A DNA stretch of 7,407 nucleotides from JBCAWW01 sp039024315 (GCA_039024315.1 JBCCQN010000302.1:1-7407), one strand, 5' to 3'. Shown: positions 1 through 7,051, numbered from the stretch's first letter. Notes: generated from the sequence alone by a model not told the origin. Numbers and translations are program-made.

Positions 1-155
1 GGTACCGCCCAACGAAAAAGGCGTAGGCTACCCAGATCTTGTTGATTATCAGCCTGCTTTTCGGATTTATCCGCACTTTTTTTGATATTAATCCAAAGGC
101 CTGAAACAGTAATCACGATTGCGATCCCGAGCACTAAGAGGTCTTTTTCGCTCAT
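1..155 (-). CDS. Partial unrecognised protein with an N-terminal membrane segment
   Basis: An open frame reads leftward from an ATG at 155-153 and stays open for 51 codons to the window edge, so only the N-terminus is present. The product begins MSEKDLLVLG. Residues about 6-22 are hydrophobic (LLVLGIAIVITVSGLWI), followed by a Lys/Asp/Gln-rich stretch. This fits a single-pass anchor or uncleaved signal segment with a charged region behind it. AAGGA lies 3 bases before the ATG, an acceptable though close ribosome binding site. The gene is divergent from the phosphatidyltransferase gene, with 13 bases between the two starts. I do not recognise the family and assign no function. Because it is short and truncated it could be a chance frame, but the hydrophobic segment and the site upstream favour a real gene. 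Confidence 0.5.
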   Translation of the reverse strand, partial: MSEKDLLVLGIAIVITVSGLWINIKKSADKSEKQADNQQDLGSLRLFRWAV

Positions 156-168
156 AATTCCTTGCTTT

Positions 169-747
169 ATGAACATCCTTGTCCCCCTCAATATACCGAA
201 TGTTCTCTCGCTCTATCGCTTGTTCTCTTTCCCCATCGTCCTTGGGATTGCTCTTACGGGGTACGAAGAGATTTTTGTCGTGCTGCTCTGTATCAACTTG
301 ATCACAGACATACTCGATGGTATGATTGCGAGACTGTTCAATATGAAGACCGAAATTGGGGCACGCTTGGATTCAATTGCAGACCTTGGGACCTACCTTC
401 TTGCTATTCTTGGGATATTTCTGTTCAAGTACGAAGCCTTTGCTCCCCATATGATTTCATTCGGAGCCTTTATCTTTTTGTTTGTCTTTAGCTATGTACT
501 CTCTTTGATCAAATTTGGCCGCTTCCCTAGCCTTCACCTTTATTCTTGGAAGATCGGTGGCTACATCCAAGGCTTTTTCTTTTTCGTGCTTTTTGTCTGG
601 GGCTTCCAGCTTCCCTTTTATTATGTCATGGTGAGTTGGGGGATAGCCGCCTTTGTCGAACACATCCTCATTCAACTGATGATCCCTGAGATGATCAGCA
701 ACGCCAAGGGTTTGTATTGGGTGATGAAGACGAGGCGTTCTGGATGA
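169..747 (+). CDS. CDP-alcohol phosphatidyltransferase family membrane protein
   Basis: Integral membrane enzyme of 192 residues, expected to move a phosphatidyl (or similar) group from a CDP-linked donor to an alcohol in phospholipid synthesis. The full family signature DxxDGxxARx8Gx3Dx3D is present: D47, D50, G51, A54, R55, G64, D68 and D72. These acidic residues bind the two metal ions and the CDP donor in this family. The N-terminus NIPNVLSLYRL (residues 8-18) is the usual start of PgsA/PssA-like members. Hydrophobic stretches at about 19-43, 76-86, 97-115, 131-148 and 150-171 fit the multi-span fold, and the length is normal. The start at 169 is chosen because the 29 extra residues from an upstream ATG at 82 look unlike the family and would overlap the divergent gene. 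No clear ribosome binding site is visible. The alcohol substrate cannot be read from the sequence; phosphatidylglycerophosphate synthase is one possibility. Confidence 0.9.
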   Translation: MNILVPLNIPNVLSLYRLFSFPIVLGIALTGYEEIFVVLLCINLITDILDGMIARLFNMKTEIGARLDSIADLGTYLLAILGIFLFKYEAFAPHMISFGAFIFLFVFSYVLSLIKFGRFPSLHLYSWKIGGYIQGFFFFVLFVWGFQLPFYYVMVSWGIAAFVEHILIQLMIPEMISNAKGLYWVMKTRRSG

Positions 748-763
748 TGATTAAGCCAATTTC

Positions 764-1176
764 TTAGCGCTCTATTTTTGCCAACTCTTCAAGAAATTGA
801 CCCGCATTGATCAAGTTCACCTTCGGGAAGTCCAACTCCTTTAAGACGTTGAAGTGCTTATCATTGCTGACCAGATATTCCACACTTCCGGCAATCGCAC
901 AGTCAACTTATTGTCATCGGCGTCTGCCTTGATCAATCGCCATTTATAGTAGCGAGTTATAAAATATACATTAGGAGCAGTCTCAATTAATTGAAGCACT
1001 GTCTTGGCGAGGTTTTGCCCAAAGAATTGCGCAAGAATTTCCTCGTACTCCATCAATATGTCGGTGGTAACACAAAGTTGAAATCGTTCGTCAATAAAAG
1101 CGTCAAAAATGGGTCGATATTTAGATCTAGAAGATATTGCCGCTACCCAAACATTGGTATCGAGTACTACATTCAA
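764..1176 (-). pseudogene. PIN-domain toxin gene (COG1569-like), frameshifted
   Basis: Probable toxin RNase of a type II toxin-antitoxin pair; PIN toxins cut RNA using metal held by acidic residues. The first 90 residues (1176-907) carry VLDTNVW with D6, an EYEEIL segment (E43, E45, E46) and DADDNK at 85-90. After K90 the frame goes wrong and ends at a TAA at 843-841. One frame over, 904-767 encodes 46 residues that are the expected PIN C-terminus (DCAIAG, then YLVSNDKHF), ending at a TAA at 766-764. The break is at 905-906, where AAG-TT-GAC holds two bases between codons. Relatives usually have DDNK, two residues, then DCA, so a four-base loss is the simplest reading; a single missing base is also possible. 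The rejoined product would be about 138 residues, normal for this family. The only in-frame start is TTG at 1176, 10 bases after the partner's stop. A sequencing error cannot be excluded. Confidence 0.8.
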
Positions 1177-1186
1177 AGCGACTCAA

Positions 1187-1426
1187 TTATTTGTTGGGAT
1201 CGTAGGGAGTTCTTTGCGGACTATTGAGGATTTTTTCCATATCCGCTTGCGTCCACTTATTGTTGGCCCAAACTTCATCGGCGATTTTGCTAGCCTTTTG
1301 GGCGAGATACTGGACGATTAAGCGTTTGATTGCAATGAGATCTTCCTCTTCCAGATCCCTAGAAAACAACTTTAGGATCTCTAGTTGGTGCTTGTTGAGG
1401 TTGCTATCTGATTTAACTTGGCTCAT
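1187..1426 (-). CDS. Putative antitoxin partner of the PIN toxin
   Basis: A 79-residue, highly charged, probably all-helical protein starting with ATG at 1426. The core at about residues 14-67 reads as amphipathic helices (LEILKLFSRDLEEEDLIAIK, then a segment containing IADEVW and WTQADMEKIL). Small proteins of this type commonly precede COG1569-like PIN toxins. Here the toxin frame follows after 10 bases on the same strand, which is the main reason for the antitoxin call; I see no clear DNA-binding motif such as a ribbon-helix-helix. Unlike its partner, the frame is intact. It is transcribed away from hypB, and the 175 bases between them must hold both promoters. An opposing frame over the same DNA (1224-1457, + strand) looks like a shadow. 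The antitoxin role is inferred from context. Confidence 0.65.
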   Translation of the reverse strand: MSQVKSDSNLNKHQLEILKLFSRDLEEEDLIAIKRLIVQYLAQKASKIADEVWANNKWTQADMEKILNSPQRTPYDPNK

Positions 1427-1471
1427 TTGCAGACTATTGCTGATTTTTCAATACTAATATAACGAAATTCA

Positions 1472-1494
1472 GCGAAGGAAGATTCCCTCTTCGC
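1472..1494. other. Imperfect hairpin between the toxin-antitoxin pair and hypB
   Basis: The arms GCGAAG (1472-1477) and CTTCGC (1489-1494) are exact inverted repeats flanking 11 bases that contain a further short GGA/TCC match. The hairpin lies 46 bases upstream of the antitoxin start, so it could be an operator for autoregulation or part of its leader. There is no run of T after either arm, so it is not a convincing terminator. Function unknown. Confidence 0.3.
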
Positions 1495-1521
1495 AAAGCA
1501 ACTTAACTGCACATCCAATTA

Positions 1522-1539
1522 TTAGAAAATATTTTCTAA
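1522..1539. promoter_or_regulatory. Perfect 18-bp palindrome, candidate operator for the hyp operon
   Basis: TTAGAAAATATTTTCTAA is a perfect palindrome: TTAGAAAAT at 1522-1530 and its complement ATTTTCTAA at 1531-1539. It lies in the only sizeable non-coding stretch, centred at 1530.5, about 71 bases before the hypB start and about 45 bases upstream of the proposed -10/-7 box. If transcription starts near 1589, the centre falls near -58, a distance compatible with an activator site. The two-fold symmetry fits a dimeric regulator, but the half-site does not match the FNR (TTGAT) or CRP (TGTGA) consensus well. It could equally serve the divergent antitoxin gene. It is AT-rich, so chance is possible. 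Confidence 0.45.
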
Positions 1540-1552
1540 ACCTCCTATTTAC

Positions 1553-1583
1553 TTTCTATTATATGTTAGTTCTGCTATACTTG
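1553..1583 (+). promoter_or_regulatory. Candidate promoter of the hyp operon
   Basis: TTTC at 1553-1556, a 19-base gap and TATACTTG at 1576-1583 match the Bacteroidota sigma promoter form TTTG-N19-TAnnTTTG with one mismatch in each box. The same TATACT also scores 5 of 6 against a sigma-70 -10 hexamer, but with a poor -35. The box ends 18 bases before the hypB ATG, so the leader would be very short. Assigned by eye. Confidence 0.35.
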
Positions 1584-1601
1584 TGAAAAGACCTTAAAAG
1601 T

Positions 1602-2318
1602 ATGGTAGCCAAATCTAACCGCATGGCACGGGGTTCCGTCACATGCGACAATACAACTATGCACTTACTGAAGGCTAACGATTTTGTAGCTGACAGTATC
1701 CGTCGCAAAATGGGGGAGCAAAAAACCCTTCTTCTCAACCTTACCTCTTCCCCCGGTAGCGGTAAGACCACTCTCCTTCAAGAAACCGTCAAACGACTGG
1801 GCGATAAAGTCAAAATAAAAATCCTAGTCGGAGATCTCGAAACCGAACGCGATGCGGATAGATTACGTGAGGTAGGTGCCGAGGCAATGCAAATTGTTAC
1901 GGGTGGTATCTGCCACTTGGAAGCCCAAATGGTTTGGCAGGCTATGGAGAATTTTGATATCTCCGATACGGAATTACTTATCATCGAAAACGTTGGGAAT
2001 CTAGTCTGCCCGGCCTCATTTGACCTAGGCGAAGACTTTCGGGTTACCCTCATCGCCACTACTGAAGGAGACGATAAGCCGAAAAAATATCCCAAAATGT
2101 TTTTGACTAGCGATATGATGCTGGTTTCTAAAGCGGACCTCCTCCCTTACTTACCCTTCGAGCTAGATGCTGTAGTGAAAGACGCTCAAGAAATCAATCA
2201 TGAACTCGAATACATTCCTGTCAGCAGCATATCTGGTGAGGGCTTAGACGAGTGGTGTGATTGGGTTTTGGCAAAAGTCAAAGCAAAACAAGCTGCTGAG
2301 GCTGTTCCTCAATCCTAA
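1602..2318 (+). CDS. hypB: Hydrogenase nickel-insertion GTPase HypB
   Basis: Cytoplasmic GTPase (SIMIBI class) that drives nickel delivery into the large subunit of [NiFe]-hydrogenase, normally together with HypA. The P-loop SSPGSGKT spans 49-56. GDLETERDADRLR (77-89) is the following switch region. C104-H105 in TGGICHLEAQM and C136 in ENVGNLVCPA are the conserved G-domain metal ligands. SKADLLPY takes the place of the NKxD guanine motif. The length of 238 residues is ordinary for the GTPase domain. The N-terminal CxxCGC nickel motif and any His-rich stretch are missing: the first 48 residues contain one cysteine (C15). The start at 1602 is the first possible, as a TGA sits in frame at 1584-1586; M20 (1659) is an alternative. 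The ribosome binding site is weak. First gene of the operon; its TAA shares one base with the hypF ATG (TAATG). Confidence 0.95.
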   Translation: MVAKSNRMARGSVTCDNTTMHLLKANDFVADSIRRKMGEQKTLLLNLTSSPGSGKTTLLQETVKRLGDKVKIKILVGDLETERDADRLREVGAEAMQIVTGGICHLEAQMVWQAMENFDISDTELLIIENVGNLVCPASFDLGEDFRVTLIATTEGDDKPKKYPKMFLTSDMMLVSKADLLPYLPFELDAVVKDAQEINHELEYIPVSSISGEGLDEWCDWVLAKVKAKQAAEAVPQS

Positions 2319-4579
2319 TGCAAAGCTGGGAAATCCACATTACTGGCATCGTTCAGGGAGTGGGGTTTAGACCCTTTGTCTATCAACTTGCCCAGCAAAA
2401 AAATTTAAAAGGCACGGTCAGCAATGGGAGTGCGGGCGTTAAGATCTGCTTTAATGAGTCTCAGGAAAATGCTGAGAAATTCTACCAAGCGGTTTTAGCC
2501 CAAAAGCCTAGCATTGCCCAAGTCCGTTCCAGTCGCTTGCAATCCGTTGACAAGCGGTTCTTTGACAAGTTTGGTATTATCGAAAGTGAGGAAGAAGGTC
2601 CTAAGACCAACTTTTTTGCTCCTGACTATGCTCTTTGTGAGCAGTGTCGGCAAGAGATGCGCGATCCCAACAATCGCCGCTTTGGCTATCCCTTTATCAC
2701 CTGCACCCAGTGTGGACCTCGCTACTCTATCATCTCCAATTTGCCCTATGACCGTCCTTACACGAGCATGGCAGATTATCAGATGTGCTCGTTCTGCGAA
2801 GCAGAATATCATAATCCACTCGATCGAAGGCACTACTCGCAAACAAATTCTTGTGCCAGCTGTGGAATCAAACTGACCTATTACGCCATTGGCGAACGCT
2901 CAGATATGCTCCATAATCCTCAGCAGATCATCGCTGCGGTCTGTAAAGCCTGGCAAGAGGGCAAGATCATCGCCATTAAAGGTATCGGAGGATTTCTCTT
3001 GACTTGTGATGCCTCAAATGCGGAAAGCATCAAACGCCTTAGGGCACTAAAATCTCGTCCGAGCAAGCCTTTTGCGGTGATGTTTCCGGAACTAGACGCC
3101 CTCGGCGAACGCTCAGTTTTGGAGAGAGGGGCATTGTTAGATGAGGTTTCTCCTATTGTTCTGTTAACTCCCGATAGCTATCGAGAGCGCGGAACGCTCA
3201 GCCAAGCAGGTCTTATTACCGGAGGTCTTGATCAGGTAGGAGTAATGATTCCTTATACGCCTCTCTATCAACTGCTACTTGATGCTTTTGGCAAAGCCAT
3301 CATTGCTACCAGCGCCAATCGAGGCAATGCACCCATCTGCTACGAAGATGAATCTCGGCTAAGCGAAATCTGCGATTTTGTCCTCAGCAATGACAGAGCC
3401 ATTCTCGTCCCGCAAGACGATAGTGTGATCCGCTTTAGTTCTAAGCATCAGCAAAAGATCATTATCCGCAGGAGTCGGGGCATGGCGCCAAGTTTTTTTC
3501 CTGCTGATCTGGCCTTGCCGAACGATTGTATCCTAGCCTTTGGCGCGGATATGAAGGCAAGTTTTAGCCTCCTTCATCAAGGCAACATTTACATCAGTCA
3601 GTACTTGGGGGACTTGTCTCATTATGACACCCAACAACAGTTTACTCAAGTCTCTGAGCATATGATGAGCGTTCTGCGAAGCAGCCCTACTAAAGTCCTT
3701 CATGATCTACATCCCAATTATGCTTCCACACGTCTAGCCACGGACTTTACGCAAAAGCAGCAAATCCAAAACTACGCTTATCAGCATCACAAGGCTCATT
3801 TTGGCGCTGTTCTAGCGGAAAATGGACTGCTAGACCAAGACGAAAAGGTATTGGGCTTTTGCTGGGATGGCACAGGTTACGGATCGGATGGGAATATTTG
3901 GGGGAGCGAATGCTTTAGCTATCAGGACCGAAAAATCGAACGGCGGCATCACTTGGATTACTTTCCAGTCATCGGAGGGGATAAGTTATCTCGTGAGCCT
4001 CGCCTAGCCGCTTTGGCCATACTGGGAGAGATGGATGCAGTAGCTGATAAGTTTAGCGAAATGGAGCAGAAGGTCTACGCTCAACTTCTCCCCAAAGCAA
4101 GCCTGCAAAGCAGCAGCATGGGACGTTTGTTTGATGCCGCAGCCTCGGTTTTAGGCATATGCGATCGCCAAAGTTATGAGGGAGAGGCAGCAATGAAACT
4201 TGAAGCGCTGGCTACTCGCTTTTATCAGCAAAATCCCCGCAGCCAAGCGCACTACCCTATCGATAATACCTTCTCGGGCAAAGCATTATTGCAAAGCATG
4301 AAAAATGATCTGGAACAGCAAATTCCGCTGGAACAAATCGCCTTTCGCTTTCACAATAGCTTTCCCGCCTACCTCCACCAGCAAGCAGTAAAGCACCAAA
4401 GTCGTCATCTCTGTATGAGCGGCGGTGTCTTTCAAAACGCGCTTTTGGTGGACCTAATCATTGATCAATTAGGGGCTGATTTCCAGCTCTGTTTTCATAA
4501 ACAACTCAGTCCCAATGACGAGAATATCTCCTTTGGGCAGCTGATCCTACATCTACTCGAAACCCATAAGACAAAATAA
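2318..4579 (+). CDS. hypF: Carbamoyltransferase HypF
   Basis: Cytoplasmic enzyme that uses carbamoyl phosphate and ATP to make carbamoyl-adenylate and transfers the carbamoyl group to the C-terminal cysteine of HypE, the source of the cyanide ligands. All expected domains are present in 753 residues, close to the usual ~750. The acylphosphatase domain (about 1-90) has VQGVGFRPF with R18 and N36. Two zinc sites follow, C107-x2-C110-x18-C129-x2-C132 and C157-x2-C160-x18-C179-x2-C182. The YrdC-like domain (about 200-385) has KGIGGFLL from K221 and SKPFAVMF. The Kae1-like domain has HDLHPNY at 462-468, HHKAH at 490-494, DGTGYG at 517-522 and MSGGVFQN at 700-707. Between the zinc pairs it reads HYSQTNSC rather than the HAQPxAC of enterobacterial HypF. 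Translation is probably coupled to hypB through TAATG; two bases separate its stop from hypC. Confidence 0.97.
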   Translation: MQSWEIHITGIVQGVGFRPFVYQLAQQKNLKGTVSNGSAGVKICFNESQENAEKFYQAVLAQKPSIAQVRSSRLQSVDKRFFDKFGIIESEEEGPKTNFFAPDYALCEQCRQEMRDPNNRRFGYPFITCTQCGPRYSIISNLPYDRPYTSMADYQMCSFCEAEYHNPLDRRHYSQTNSCASCGIKLTYYAIGERSDMLHNPQQIIAAVCKAWQEGKIIAIKGIGGFLLTCDASNAESIKRLRALKSRPSKPFAVMFPELDALGERSVLERGALLDEVSPIVLLTPDSYRERGTLSQAGLITGGLDQVGVMIPYTPLYQLLLDAFGKAIIATSANRGNAPICYEDESRLSEICDFVLSNDRAILVPQDDSVIRFSSKHQQKIIIRRSRGMAPSFFPADLALPNDCILAFGADMKASFSLLHQGNIYISQYLGDLSHYDTQQQFTQVSEHMMSVLRSSPTKVLHDLHPNYASTRLATDFTQKQQIQNYAYQHHKAHFGAVLAENGLLDQDEKVLGFCWDGTGYGSDGNIWGSECFSYQDRKIERRHHLDYFPVIGGDKLSREPRLAALAILGEMDAVADKFSEMEQKVYAQLLPKASLQSSSMGRLFDAAASVLGICDRQSYEGEAAMKLEALATRFYQQNPRSQAHYPIDNTFSGKALLQSMKNDLEQQIPLEQIAFRFHNSFPAYLHQQAVKHQSRHLCMSGGVFQNALLVDLIIDQLGADFQLCFHKQLSPNDENISFGQLILHLLETHKTK

Positions 4580-4581
4580 TT

Positions 4582-4866
4582 ATGTGTCTGGCTATACCTG
4601 GTAAAATTCAATCAATCGAACACAAATTCGATGGCCTTGTGCGCATGGCCCAAGTCAGTTTTGGCGGCATCATGAAAGAGGCCAGCCTCGAAATGGTCCC
4701 AGCGGCCAAAGTAGACGATTATGTGCTCGTGCATGTAGGCGTAGCCATCAGCATAGTCGATGAGGAGGAGGCCAAGAAGACCTTCACCTATCTCGAACAG
4801 ATAGGCGAGCTAGAGGAATTAGAGGAGATAAAGACGCATTTACCCGATCCATCCACTTATAGATAA
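4582..4866 (+). CDS. hypC: Hydrogenase maturation chaperone HypC
   Basis: Small cytoplasmic chaperone that joins HypD to carry the Fe(CN)2CO group and then delivers it to the hydrogenase large-subunit precursor. The start MCLAIPGK is the family signature; C2 becomes the N-terminal iron-binding cysteine after Met removal, which fixes the start. The small beta-barrel core runs to about 60 and contains the conserved HVGVA (51-55, with H51). A Glu-rich helical tail follows (about 60-84). At 94 residues it is slightly longer than many HypC proteins. It begins 2 bases after the hypF stop and ends 7 bases before hypD. A HybG-like paralogue specific to one hydrogenase is formally possible, but as the only copy in the operon HypC is the natural name. 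Confidence 0.96.
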   Translation: MCLAIPGKIQSIEHKFDGLVRMAQVSFGGIMKEASLEMVPAAKVDDYVLVHVGVAISIVDEEEAKKTFTYLEQIGELEELEEIKTHLPDPSTYR

Positions 4867-4873
4867 TACGGCC

Positions 4874-5977
4874 ATGAAGTTTCTATCAGAATATCGCGAC
4901 CCAGAGCTCGCCCAGCAGTTTTTGGAAGAAATCCATAATACGGTCACTCGGCCATGGAAAATCATGGAAGTATGTGGGGGACAAACCCATAGCCTCGTTA
5001 AGCATGGCATTATCAATGTCTTACCCGAGGAAATCACCATGATCCACGGGCCTGGCTGCCCCGTCTGTGTTACGCCTTTGGAATTGATTGATAAGGCAGT
5101 GCATTTGGCGCTGGAAGAAAATGTGATCCTTTGTTCATTTGGGGATATGCTACGCGTTCCCGGCAGTCAAAAAAGCCTCTTACAGGCCAAGGCAGAGGGC
5201 GCAGATATTCGCATCCTTTATTCGCCGCTTGAAGCGGTGAACTTGGCCAAAGAGAATCCCGATCGTGAGATAGTATTTTTTGCGGTGGGTTTCGAGACGA
5301 CCGCCCCGGCAAATGCTTTGTCGGTTTTGCATGCGCAAAGACAAGGCATCAAAAATTATTCTATCCTTACCTCCCACGTCTTGGTACCTCCAGCCATGGA
5401 AGCCGTCATCAATGATGATGAAAGCCATATTGACGCCTTCCTTGCGGCAGGTCATGTCTGTACCATCATGGGACTAGAGGAATACTACCCAATCGCCGAA
5501 AAATATAAAGTTCCAATCGTAGCCACTGGTTTCGAGCCGGTAGATATTCTGCATGGGATTTTGATGACGGTCAAGCAATTAGAAGCAGGCGAGCATCGAC
5601 TCGAAAATCAATACAGTCGCGTGGTCAAAGCCGAAGGGAATCCCGAGGCGATGAAGGTCATCTATCAAGTATTTGAGGCAGATGACAGAGCCTGGCGAGG
5701 CATTGGTGTCATCCCACAGAGTGGTTATGAAGTGCGTGAAAGCCTTAAAGATTATGACGCAAACCTAAAATTCAATATCCCCATCGACAAGGTCGAGGAA
5801 CCCAAAGAATGTATTGCGGGTCAAGTGCTCAAAGGCATCAAGAAGCCACATCAATGCCCTGCTTTCGGCAAAAAATGTACCCCACAAAATCCACTAGGAG
5901 CGCCTATGGTCAGCTCAGAAGGAGCTTGTGCGGCCTATTATAACTTTTCCAACGCGGCGCATGCCGCAGTAGTATGA
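4874..5977 (+). CDS. hypD: Iron-sulfur scaffold protein HypD
   Basis: Cytoplasmic Fe-S protein that, with HypC, holds the iron ion while two cyanides and one carbon monoxide are attached. Of its 367 residues, the key ones are all present: C34 in EVCGGQTH (32-39), and C62 and C65 in HGPGCPVC (58-65), which match the E. coli C41/C69/C72 set; GFETTAPA (about 138-145) lies in the second domain. The C-terminal [4Fe-4S] ligands are C313, C328, C335 and C352 in the usual spacing. The length is typical. The ATG at 4874 is 7 bases after the hypC stop and no strong ribosome binding site is visible. The 3' end overlaps hypE by four bases (ATGA), so translation of the two is probably coupled. Confidence 0.97.
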   Translation: MKFLSEYRDPELAQQFLEEIHNTVTRPWKIMEVCGGQTHSLVKHGIINVLPEEITMIHGPGCPVCVTPLELIDKAVHLALEENVILCSFGDMLRVPGSQKSLLQAKAEGADIRILYSPLEAVNLAKENPDREIVFFAVGFETTAPANALSVLHAQRQGIKNYSILTSHVLVPPAMEAVINDDESHIDAFLAAGHVCTIMGLEEYYPIAEKYKVPIVATGFEPVDILHGILMTVKQLEAGEHRLENQYSRVVKAEGNPEAMKVIYQVFEADDRAWRGIGVIPQSGYEVRESLKDYDANLKFNIPIDKVEEPKECIAGQVLKGIKKPHQCPAFGKKCTPQNPLGAPMVSSEGACAAYYNFSNAAHAAVV

Positions 5978-7032
5978 GTGAAGCTAAAATCCATATGCGT
6001 CTAAGCTGCCCCATGCCCAAACTCGATTATGAGATTATCACTTTGGGGCATGGAAGCGGTGGCTTGCTCACCAATCAGTTGCTTGACAAACTGATCTTCA
6101 AAGCGCTGCACAATCCGATACTTGATAGACGTCATGATGGGGCGCAGCTTGCCGTTTCAGGCAAAGTAGCTTTTACCACCGATAGCTTTGTGATCTCGCC
6201 TATCTTCTTTCCGGGCGGGAACATTGGAGAGCTAGCCGTCAATGGTACGGTCAACGATCTAGCCATGAGCGGAGCGACGCCCAAGTTTTTATCACTCAGC
6301 TTTATCATTGAAGAAGGCATGCGGGTCGATGAGCTTTGGATGATTCTTGACTCGATCAAGCAGGCCTGCGAAAAAGCTAATGTGCAAATCGTTACCGGCG
6401 ATACGAAAGTGGTGGAGCGAGGCAAAGGAGATAAGATTTTCATCAATACTTCCGGCATAGGCGATATCCATCCCAAGGCACAAATAGATGTCAATCGCAT
6501 CGAAGTGGGGGATAAAATCATCGTCAGTGGTCCCATTGCGACGCATGGCATTGCCATCATGTCAGTGAGAGAAGGCCTCAGTTTTGGCACCACGCTGGAA
6601 AGCGATACCCAGCCGCTCAATCTGGCAGTCGAGCCATTATTAGAATCGTTCGGCGAAGCCGTAAAACTCCTCCGAGACCCAACCCGAGGAGGTGTCGCAG
6701 CCAGTCTAAACGAAATCGCTCGCGACCGCCATATCGGGATCGAACTCAAAGATCATAAACTCCCAATGCTCAACGAAGTCAAAGGAGGCTGCGAACTATT
6801 GGGACTGGATCCACTCTATGTGGCCAATGAGGGGATATTTATAGCGGTGGTAAAAGGCGAGCAAGCAGAGCCATTCTTGCAACAGCTACAAGCTATGCCC
6901 GGTTTTGAGCAAGCCAATATCGTCGGTGAAGTAGTCGAGGAGCATCCCCAGCAAGTGATTTTGCACAGTGGGATTGGCGGAAAAAGAGTAGTACACATGC
7001 TAGTCGGCGAGCAATTGCCCCGTATTTGTTAG
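5974..7032 (+). CDS. hypE: Carbamoyl dehydratase HypE
   Basis: Cytoplasmic ATP-dependent enzyme of the PurM/AIRS family. It dehydrates the carbamoyl group that HypF places on its last residue, giving a thiocyanate whose cyanide goes to HypC-HypD. The glycine-rich HGSGG is at 26-30, DGA at 55-57, TTDSFVISPIFFPGG at 68-82 and NDLAMSGA at 94-101, a typical ATP-binding half. The C-terminus PRIC with C352 as the final residue is the catalytic cysteine and shows that the 3' end is intact. The length of 352 is slightly above E. coli HypE because about 20 residues precede HGSGG; LSCPMPKLDY (10-19) resembles the longer N-termini of cyanobacterial and Bacteroidota HypE, so the first ATG is plausible, with M8 as an alternative. 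Start and hypD stop overlap as ATGA. No terminator follows. Confidence 0.97.
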   Translation: MSEAKIHMRLSCPMPKLDYEIITLGHGSGGLLTNQLLDKLIFKALHNPILDRRHDGAQLAVSGKVAFTTDSFVISPIFFPGGNIGELAVNGTVNDLAMSGATPKFLSLSFIIEEGMRVDELWMILDSIKQACEKANVQIVTGDTKVVERGKGDKIFINTSGIGDIHPKAQIDVNRIEVGDKIIVSGPIATHGIAIMSVREGLSFGTTLESDTQPLNLAVEPLLESFGEAVKLLRDPTRGGVAASLNEIARDRHIGIELKDHKLPMLNEVKGGCELLGLDPLYVANEGIFIAVVKGEQAEPFLQQLQAMPGFEQANIVGEVVEEHPQQVILHSGIGGKRVVHMLVGEQLPRIC

Positions 7033-7051
7033 GCATTTAAAAACGAATCCA

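Noticed and set aside
1..6. GGTACC (KpnI site) at the left edge, suggesting a cloning junction
   Set aside because: The same hexamer occurs naturally at 5383-5388 and the frame reads through the left edge without disruption, so it is not evidence of an artefact or biological boundary.
82..168. 29-residue N-terminal extension of the phosphatidyltransferase from an upstream ATG
   Set aside because: The residues do not resemble the family N-terminus, which begins near NIPNVLSLYRL, and the extension would overlap the divergent frame.
1224..1457. 77-codon + strand frame opposite the antitoxin gene
   Set aside because: It is hydrophobic with no motif and explained as the complement of the charged, helical antitoxin frame.
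2785..3684. 15-base exact repeat CGTTCTGCGAAGCAG near 2786 and near 3670 in hypF
   Set aside because: The two copies lie in unrelated parts of the protein (zinc domain and Kae1-like domain) with no matching flanks, so they are probably coincidental.
4159..4166. GCGATCGC, the HIP1 octamer common in cyanobacteria
   Set aside because: I noticed only one copy in 7.4 kb; a HIP1-rich cyanobacterial genome would be expected to show several.
6132..6749. A 205-codon open frame on the - strand inside hypE
   Set aside because: It lies antisense to a strongly conserved gene, is rich in Ser/Pro/Met with no recognisable motif, and is a shadow of hypE codon usage.
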